Shown: positions 15,001 to 20,017 of the stretch, one piece after another
How positions within the stretch are numbered: the stretch's first letter is position 1
Layout: the number at the start of each line of letters is the position of its first letter
NCBI GenBank assembly: GCA_002305415.1
Contig: DBQX01000124.1
Coordinates: 1 to 20,017 of the forward strand
Source: Actinomycetales bacterium UBA1383
GTDB lineage: Bacteria > Actinomycetota > Actinomycetes > Actinomycetales > Actinomycetaceae
Length of the DNA stretch: 20,017 bases
Reading direction: 5' to 3'
Program-made: the position numbers and the translations under genes
Notes under the pieces: model-generated
Told to the model about the DNA's origin: nothing
What the model saw: the letters and a program-made list of their open reading frames with translations, nothing else
The model's database searches: none

Positions 15001-15548
15001 GCCGACCCTTCCTCTGGGAGGCGTTTATCGAGGGTGACCGGTTCACCGAGCGTTTCGAACGTGAGGCGCACGCACTCCCGGCAATACGCCGCGGAGTCAA
15101 CGCCCTACCTGGTGAGGTCCCGGGGATGTGGCCTTACTACGTCAAGCTCAACGAGAACGGATTTGTAACCCGCGATCTCCAAGCGGAGCACGTCTGCTTG
15201 GTCACCTATGCGTTCCACCAGCAGAGCGAGCGCTATCCCGTGCATCGCGCGGGTGTGGGGCTGGGACAGGCGCTGCGCGAACTTCGGGCATCGGACAAGT
15301 TCAGTCAGGACGCGATTGACGCGCATGTCGCTCGCCTCGCCACGGCGGACCAGATCAACGAGACCGCCCACCACCTCCGAGCACTAACTCACCGCATGAA
15401 AGCCAGCAAGAAGGCCATTGTGTTCGACTACACGCGCCTCTTCTTCGATCTGGTCGGCCTGCAAGACGAGCAGACGGCCGGTAGGGTCCGCCGCCGCTGG
15501 GGCGCCGCCTACTTCAGCACAAGCGACACACAAGGGAGTGAATCATGA
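14997..15548 (+). CDS. cas11e: type I-E Cascade small subunit Cas11 (Cse2/CasB)
   Basis: A 183-residue all-helical protein, two copies of which line the belly of Cascade and stabilise the displaced strand and the R-loop. The call rests on position between cas8e and cas7e, length, and Cse2-like segments such as IRRGVNALPGEVPGMWPYY and FDYTRLFFDLVGLQ. It has a strong ribosome site, AAAGGAGG at 14985-14992, with four bases before ATG. Its stop overlaps the cas7e start by four bases (ATGA). It is also called cse2 or casB. Confidence 0.88.
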   Translation: MSRPFLWEAFIEGDRFTERFEREAHALPAIRRGVNALPGEVPGMWPYYVKLNENGFVTRDLQAEHVCLVTYAFHQQSERYPVHRAGVGLGQALRELRASDKFSQDAIDAHVARLATADQINETAHHLRALTHRMKASKKAIVFDYTRLFFDLVGLQDEQTAGRVRRRWGAAYFSTSDTQGSES

Positions 15549-16651
15549 GAAAGAACATCTACGTGGACATCCACCTTCTGCAGGATGTCCCACCCGCCAA
15601 CCTGAATCGCGACGACACGGGCTCTCCCAAGAGCGCCCGATACGGGGGAGTGGACCGCCTACGAGTCTCTTCCCAGGCGTGGAAGCGGGCGACACGCAAG
15701 CACTTTGAAGAGCGGATGGATCCCCAAATGCTGGGAATCAGGACCCGGCGGGTGAGGGAGATTCTCACCGATGCACTGGTGGCTGGCGACGTCCCGGCTG
15801 ACGTTGCGAAGGAGATAGTGACCGAACTCCTTTCACAGATCAAGCTCACCGCCGGAAAGAAGGAGAGTGAATCCGCCTACCTGCTCTTCTTCTCCCGACC
15901 CCAGATCGCGCTGCTCGTCGACGAGGTGACTGCTCGCCGCGAACAGTGGGCTGATCCAAAGTCTCTTGCCAGCGAGATCGATATGCCGCGGATTCTCGGG
16001 CGCGGCCACTCCCTCGATGTCGCACTGTTCGGCCGGATGGTGGCGGATCTGGCAGAGATCAACGTCGACGCAGCGGCCCAGGTGAGCCATGCCCTTGCCA
16101 CGCATGCCGCGCCGACGCAGTTCGATTACTTCACCGCGGTGGACGACGCGCAGCAACGCGACGAGTCTGGAGCCGGAATGATCGGGACGGTCGAGTTCAA
16201 TTCGGCCACGCTCTACCGATTCGCCACTGTGAATGTGCCGGCACTAATTGAGAACATGGATGACGAAGCCGCCGCGATCGCGGGTCTGGAACAGTTCGTG
16301 CGATCCTTCGTGTCTTCCATGCCGTCCGGCAAGCAGAACACTTTTGCTGCCCACACGCGTCCAGGGCTGGTGCTTGTCGCCGTGCGCAGCGATCAGCCCG
16401 TCAACTACATGAGTGCGTTCGAGAAGCCGGTCCAAGCGGGACAGACGGGGTACATGCTCGCTTCGGTCAAGGCCCTCTCCTCCTTCGTTACGGGCGAAGG
16501 CGCCAGGTGGGGCGACGTACCGATGTTCACCGCCCTCTCCTGCGCGACTGGGCTGGCTGACGCGGCTGTCGAACTTGGCACGTCGTCCTCCTTCGAGGAG
16601 GTCGTGCAAGGGATGTGTGCCGCCGTCGGGGAAGCGCTTCGTCATGGCTGA
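15545..16651 (+). CDS. cas7e: type I-E Cascade backbone Cas7e (Cse4/CasC)
   Basis: A RAMP-fold protein, six copies of which form the crRNA-binding backbone of Cascade. The 368-residue length is near the E. coli subunit. The N-terminal region NLNRDDTGSPKSARYGG, followed by VDRLRVSSQAWKRATRKHF, is highly diagnostic. Later segments such as ATHAAPTQFDYFTAVDD and MIGTVEFNSATLYRFATVNV (base-flipping thumb region and core) also match the family. AAGGGAG at 15532-15538 precedes the ATG. Its 3' end overlaps cas5e by 8 bases. Confidence 0.95.
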   Translation: MRKNIYVDIHLLQDVPPANLNRDDTGSPKSARYGGVDRLRVSSQAWKRATRKHFEERMDPQMLGIRTRRVREILTDALVAGDVPADVAKEIVTELLSQIKLTAGKKESESAYLLFFSRPQIALLVDEVTARREQWADPKSLASEIDMPRILGRGHSLDVALFGRMVADLAEINVDAAAQVSHALATHAAPTQFDYFTAVDDAQQRDESGAGMIGTVEFNSATLYRFATVNVPALIENMDDEAAAIAGLEQFVRSFVSSMPSGKQNTFAAHTRPGLVLVAVRSDQPVNYMSAFEKPVQAGQTGYMLASVKALSSFVTGEGARWGDVPMFTALSCATGLADAAVELGTSSSFEEVVQGMCAAVGEALRHG

Positions 16652-17429
16652 CGGTGCCGCACTCGTTCTGAGACTCGCCGGGCCGCTGCAGTCTTGGGCA
16701 ACCTCGTCGCAGTTCAACCGCCGTGGCACCGATGACCGACCGTCAAAAGCGGGTGTCATCGGGCTCCTGGCAGCGGCCGAAGGAAGACGTCGCGGCGACC
16801 CGATCGCCGACCTGCTCGGTCTGCGTCTTGCCGTCAGAGTGGATCAACCAGGCAGCCTCTTGCGTGACTACCACACGGTCTCGACCCTCGATGGCAGCCC
16901 ACTTCTGTCCGCGAAGGTGAACAGCAAGGGCCGACAAGTGACCACATCGCCGAGGAAGCACACCCATGTCACGGTCAGGTACTACCTCCAGGACGCCGTG
17001 TTCGTCGGATTGATGCAGGGCGAACGTGAACTCCTGCTGGGTCTCTCAGAGAGTCTGCGTCGTCCGCGGTTCCCGTTGGCACTGGGACGGCGCAGTTGCG
17101 TCCCGACGCAACCGCTAGTGCTTGCCTCCCCGTCGGGCGACTGGGTCTGGGAGGGTGAGCTTGACGATCTCCTGTCCTCGGTTCCTTGGCAGGCAGGCGA
17201 GGCCGCCCGAACGAAGCGCGGGCTCGGACCCTTCGTTCGCGTCGCAGCAACGATCGACGATCCTGGGGGCAACGATCTCGTCGCGGACGTTCCGATCACG
17301 TTTGCTCCGCGAGAGCGGGGTATGACGACTCGTCGGGTGCGTCACCGGTGGGTGGAGTTGCGAACAGGGAGCCAATCAGAGACTGCAGAGCCGCCGGCGC
17401 ATGATCCCTTTGCGCTCCTGGGATGGTGA
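16644..17429 (+). CDS. cas5e: type I-E Cascade subunit Cas5e (CasD)
   Basis: A RAMP protein that binds the 5' handle of the crRNA and connects Cas8e to the Cas7e backbone. The 261-residue product begins ADGAALVLRLAGPLQSWAT, then SSQFNRRGTDDRPSKAGVIGL, the classic Cas5 N terminus with its conserved 'G-P-L-Q-S-W' and 'P-S-K-S/A-G-V-I-G-L' blocks. RRPRFPLALGRRSCVPTQPL is the Gly/Arg-rich motif near the C-terminal half. ATG 16644 lies inside the end of cas7e, and the ribosome site is weak (GGGGAAG), so it is probably translationally coupled. Confidence 0.94.
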   Translation: MADGAALVLRLAGPLQSWATSSQFNRRGTDDRPSKAGVIGLLAAAEGRRRGDPIADLLGLRLAVRVDQPGSLLRDYHTVSTLDGSPLLSAKVNSKGRQVTTSPRKHTHVTVRYYLQDAVFVGLMQGERELLLGLSESLRRPRFPLALGRRSCVPTQPLVLASPSGDWVWEGELDDLLSSVPWQAGEAARTKRGLGPFVRVAATIDDPGGNDLVADVPITFAPRERGMTTRRVRHRWVELRTGSQSETAEPPAHDPFALLGW

Positions 17430-17436
17430 GGAAGAG

Positions 17437-18159
17437 ATGGTGTTTCTGTGCAGCGTTCCCCTGAATCCTCTGCGGCGCGGGACGCAATCCTTACTGCAGA
17501 ACCCACATCGGATGCATGCCGCCGTCGAGGGGGTGCTGCCTCCGAACCGGTCCGGCCGGCTCCTCTGGCGGGTCGAACGGAGTGGACCCAATTGTGAGCT
17601 ACTTGTGATGAGCCCCGACCTGCCGACGCTCGATCACATCGTCGAGCAGGCAGGTTGGCCCGGTAATGACTTAGGTGCACCGCGACTTGCCGACATGGCG
17701 CCCGTACTCGGACAGATCGCCCTGGGCCGCCAGTACGGCTTCCGTGTCACCCTGAACCCAACGTCGACAACACGAACGCCCGACAGGGCAACTGGGGGTC
17801 AACAACGGAAACTGGCGGCTGCAAAGTCGGTGCGAGTGGGACACCGGACGCTGGCACACCAGCTGGACTGGTTCTTGGGGCGGACGTTGGGTGATGACAC
17901 GACGTGGGGTTTCTCCGTGGGTTCCAGCCCGGCGGACGCCAACGTGTACATCGATCGGCGTGAGCATCTGCAGTTCACGAAGTCGCGCGGCGGTCCGCTC
18001 CTGAGCTTGGACGTTGCAACGTTCCAAGGGGTCTTGACCGTCACCGACGCGGAGTTGTTTCGCGGTTCACTGCTGCAAGGCCTCGGGCGGGCCAAGGCCT
18101 ACGGGTGCGGTCTTCTCACACTCGCTCCTCCAAGGATGAGCGATGTGGTGGAAGGCTGA
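17437..18159 (+). CDS. cas6e: type I-E crRNA endoribonuclease Cas6e (Cse3/CasE)
   Basis: Cuts the array transcript at the 3' base of each repeat hairpin and stays bound to the crRNA 3' stem in Cascade. The 240-residue product starts MVFLCSVPLNPLRRGTQSLL and has NPHRMHAAV, where H27 corresponds to the conserved catalytic His. The C-terminal Gly-rich loop GLGRAKAYGCG lies at 215-225. I prefer ATG 17437, preceded by GAGGAAG at 17427-17433, because the protein then begins like family members. The upstream in-frame ATG 17401 would add 12 residues and overlap cas5e. The end overlaps cas1 by 17 bases. Confidence 0.93.
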   Translation: MVFLCSVPLNPLRRGTQSLLQNPHRMHAAVEGVLPPNRSGRLLWRVERSGPNCELLVMSPDLPTLDHIVEQAGWPGNDLGAPRLADMAPVLGQIALGRQYGFRVTLNPTSTTRTPDRATGGQQRKLAAAKSVRVGHRTLAHQLDWFLGRTLGDDTTWGFSVGSSPADANVYIDRREHLQFTKSRGGPLLSLDVATFQGVLTVTDAELFRGSLLQGLGRAKAYGCGLLTLAPPRMSDVVEG

Positions 18160-19129
18160 AGCCGCTGATCTGCACCGGGTGCAGGACCGAGTGAGCACCA
18201 TCTATGTCGAACGTTGCCACGTCGATCGAGACGAGAACGCGGTCGTGTTTGTGAACCGCGAGCGAACCGTGCGGCTTCCTGCCGCACTCATCGGCGCAGT
18301 GCTGATCGGCCCAGGTACGAGGGTGACTCACGCCGCGGTATCCCTGCTCGCAGATTCCGGATCCTCCGTGTGTTGGGTCGGTGAGCACGGTGTTCGCATG
18401 TATGCATGCGGACTGGGCCCCAGCCGAGGTGCGCAGGTGATTCAGCGCCAAGCCCGCCTCGTGTCTGATGCGCACGAGCGCCTGCGTGTGGCGCGCGAGA
18501 TGTACTCGATGCGGTTCCCCGACGACGACGTTTCGGGGGCTACGATGCAACAACTTCGCGGGCGGGAGGGCGCGCGAATCAAGAGGTTGTACCGCCAGAA
18601 TTCCGATCGAACTGGCGTGACCTGGCGGAGCCGCGAGTATCGGCCTGGCGACGCCTTCGCCGCGGGTGACGACGTGAACCGTGTGCTGTCGGCAGCCAAC
18701 GCCGCGCTTTACGGCGCATGCCACGCCGCAGTCGTTGGCGTAGGGGCGAGTGCGGCGCTCGGCTTCGTCCATGTTGGGTCGGCCATTTCATTTGTGCTTG
18801 ATATCGCCGACCTTTACAAGGCCGAATACACAATTCCACTCGCCTTTGACCTCGTTGCGAGCGGGCGCACGGAGGAGGCGGACGCAAGGTTTGAGCTTCG
18901 CAACCGTTTCGCCAAGGGGCACTTCATGCCTCGCGTGGTGCGAGACGTGCTCAGGCTGATCATGGGTGAAGAAGGCACGTCCGCTGAAGCCGATGACCAC
19001 AAGCTGTGGGACGAGGTCTTGGGGAGTGTGGAGGGGGGAGTCAACTGGAGCCTCGAGGAATGGCGGAGCCGAACCGAGTACTTCGTGATCAGTGGCCCTG
19101 AACTCGATCCTAACGACGCGGCTTTCTGA
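18143..19129 (+). CDS. cas1e: type I-E CRISPR integrase Cas1
   Basis: The catalytic subunit of the Cas1-Cas2 spacer integrase. The 328-residue product has the metal-binding triad expected of the type I-E form: E142 (RGREGARIK), H210 (GFVHVGSAISF) and D220/D223 (FVLDIADLYKAEYTIPLAFD). Nothing suggests a loss of function. ATG 18143 has AAGGA at 18132-18136 and lies inside the end of cas6e. Its stop overlaps the cas2 ATG by one base (TGATG). The stretch around 18781-18840 is strikingly AT-richer than the housekeeping genes. Confidence 0.96.
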   Translation: MWWKAEAADLHRVQDRVSTIYVERCHVDRDENAVVFVNRERTVRLPAALIGAVLIGPGTRVTHAAVSLLADSGSSVCWVGEHGVRMYACGLGPSRGAQVIQRQARLVSDAHERLRVAREMYSMRFPDDDVSGATMQQLRGREGARIKRLYRQNSDRTGVTWRSREYRPGDAFAAGDDVNRVLSAANAALYGACHAAVVGVGASAALGFVHVGSAISFVLDIADLYKAEYTIPLAFDLVASGRTEEADARFELRNRFAKGHFMPRVVRDVLRLIMGEEGTSAEADDHKLWDEVLGSVEGGVNWSLEEWRSRTEYFVISGPELDPNDAAF

Positions 19130-19416
19130 TGGTCGTCGTCGTTCTCGTTTCCGCGGCCCCAGGGCTCCGCGGTCATCTCACGCGATGGATGGTGGAAGTC
19201 CAGGCCGGCGTGTTCGTTGGCAATCCATCGGTCAGAGTCCGCGACAGATTCTGGGTTACGCTCTCGGACCGTATTGGCGACGGCCAAGCGGTAATGATCG
19301 AACCCTCGAATAACGAGCAAGGTTGGACGGTCCGGACTGCAGGTCGTGATAGGTGGTCCCCTGTAGACTTCGATGGACTGATGCTGGTTGCCCGAAACCG
19401 TCAGCGTTCGTCCTGA
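19129..19416 (+). CDS. cas2e: type I-E CRISPR adaptation protein Cas2
   Basis: A small ferredoxin-fold dimer that bridges two Cas1 dimers during spacer capture. The 95-residue product, MVVVVLVSAAPGLRGHLTRW, then MVEVQAGVFVGNPSVRVRDRFW, is the Cas2e (CRISPR-associated CT1978-like) type and of usual length, with no DnaQ fusion. It ends 9 bases before the first CRISPR repeat, so its 3' half probably also carries leader information for the array. Confidence 0.93.
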   Translation: MVVVVLVSAAPGLRGHLTRWMVEVQAGVFVGNPSVRVRDRFWVTLSDRIGDGQAVMIEPSNNEQGWTVRTAGRDRWSPVDFDGLMLVARNRQRSS

Positions 19417-19425
19417 TCAACAAGT
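19323..19425 (+). promoter_or_regulatory. candidate leader/promoter inside the 3' end of cas2
   Basis: Only TCAACAAGT (19417-19425) separates cas2 from the first repeat, so a leader must overlap coding sequence. Within it TTGGAC (19323-19328) is -35-like and TAGACT (19364-19369) is -10-like, but they are too far apart to form one promoter. The leader assignment follows from array polarity (degenerate repeat at the far end); exact elements are uncertain. Confidence 0.3.
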
Positions 19426-20003
19426 GTCGTCCCCGCGCGAGCGGGGGTCATCCGTAGGCGTGGGCGGCCGGGTCGGTGTCGGCGAGGTCGTCCCCGCGCG
19501 AGCGGGGGTCATCCGAAGGCTCGCACTGTGCGCATGACCGAGGCGCAGTCGTCCCCGCGCGAGCGGGGGTCATCCTTGATGCGGGAGCGTCCCGCCCCAC
19601 TCCTCGACGGTCGTCCCCGCGCGAGCGGGGGTCATCCGGCCATGATGGACGACCCAGAGGTCGCCGAGCAGTCGTCCCCGCGCGAGCGGGGGTCATCCCA
19701 AGACCGACCGGACCACCGCCGGCCTCCTTGTGTCGTCCCCGCGCGAGCGGGGGTCATCCCACCACCACCCACCGCCCCCATGACGCGCGAAGGTCGTCCC
19801 CGCGCGAGCGGGGGTCATCCTCGATACTGCCGCGTAAGACACCTTGCGCGAGCGTCGTCCCCGCGCGAGCGGGGGTCATCCCCCGTCCGACATCATGGAC
19901 ATCCTGTGGGGGTGGTCGTCCCCGCGCGAGCGGGGGTCATCCGGAGAACGCCACCATTGTCGGGCGGATCGCCGTGTCGTCCCCGCGCGAGCGGGGTGTC
20001 GCT
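19426..20003 (+). CRISPR. type I-E CRISPR array, 10 repeats and 9 spacers
   Basis: Repeats are 28 bases and begin at 19426, 19487, 19548, 19610, 19671, 19732, 19793, 19854, 19915 and 19976. The first nine are identical. Each starts GTCGT, forms a CCCCGC/GCGGGG stem with a GCGA loop, and ends GTCATCC, matching the type I-E class in the same orientation as the cas operon. Spacers are 33 bases except the third (34). The tenth repeat keeps its first 21 bases and then differs, which marks the leader-distal end. The crRNA 5' handle would derive from the final GTCATCC. Transcription is expected on the + strand from the cas2 side. Confidence 0.98.
19976..19996 (+). repeat. degenerate terminal CRISPR repeat
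   Basis: The first 21 bases are identical to the consensus through GCGGGG. The last seven read TGTCGCT instead of GTCATCC. This is the usual decay of the leader-distal repeat and suggests that the array ends here, within the window. Confidence 0.9.
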
Positions 20004-20017
20004 TGCCAGCGTGATGG

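Noticed and set aside
19448..19696. Minus-strand open frame with repeated DDPRSRGDD peptide
   Set aside because: It is translated CRISPR repeat sequence, a well-known source of false hypothetical proteins; the peptide repeat period equals the repeat-spacer unit.

Overview
This is a high-GC window with short intergenic gaps, frequent GTG starts and stop/start overlaps. It carries the gene order tilS-hpt-ftsH-folE-folP-folB/folK-DUF3180-PH-PH-DUF2520-panC-panD, which is typical of Actinomycetota; Mycobacterium tuberculosis has a recognisable version around ftsH/folE/panC/panD. The protein sequences look like a member of the Micrococcales/Actinomycetales, but I cannot place it below order from sequence alone. 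All genes I can support lie on the + strand.

Bases 1-10435 are a chromosomal housekeeping block. The 3' part of tilS is followed by hpt, then a 98-base gap with a strong hairpin. After it comes one tightly packed run of ten genes: the FtsH protease, folate synthesis (folE, folP and a fused folB-folK), a small DUF3180 membrane protein, two PH-domain membrane proteins, a Rossmann/DUF2520 protein, panC and panD. Almost every junction overlaps by 1-8 bases, so the run is probably one translationally coupled transcript.

Bases 10520-20017 are a complete type I-E CRISPR-Cas locus inserted directly after panD: cas3, a 179-base gap, cas8e-cas11-cas7e-cas5e-cas6e-cas1-cas2, then an array of ten repeats and nine spacers whose last repeat is degenerate. 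Base composition and codon use are visibly less GC-biased than in the upstream block, which suggests horizontal acquisition. Cas6e processes the array transcript, Cas8e/Cas11/Cas7e/Cas5e/Cas6e form Cascade, Cas3 degrades targets, and Cas1-Cas2 add spacers.

The most interesting parts are two control regions. The gap between cas3 and cas8e holds three consecutive hairpins, two of which resemble the CRISPR repeat stem. It also holds an extended -10 promoter candidate and a perfect AT-rich palindrome just ahead of the cas8e ribosome site. The array starts only 9 bases after the cas2 stop codon, so any leader must lie inside cas2. I found no clearly new system; these are testable regulatory oddities around a standard system.
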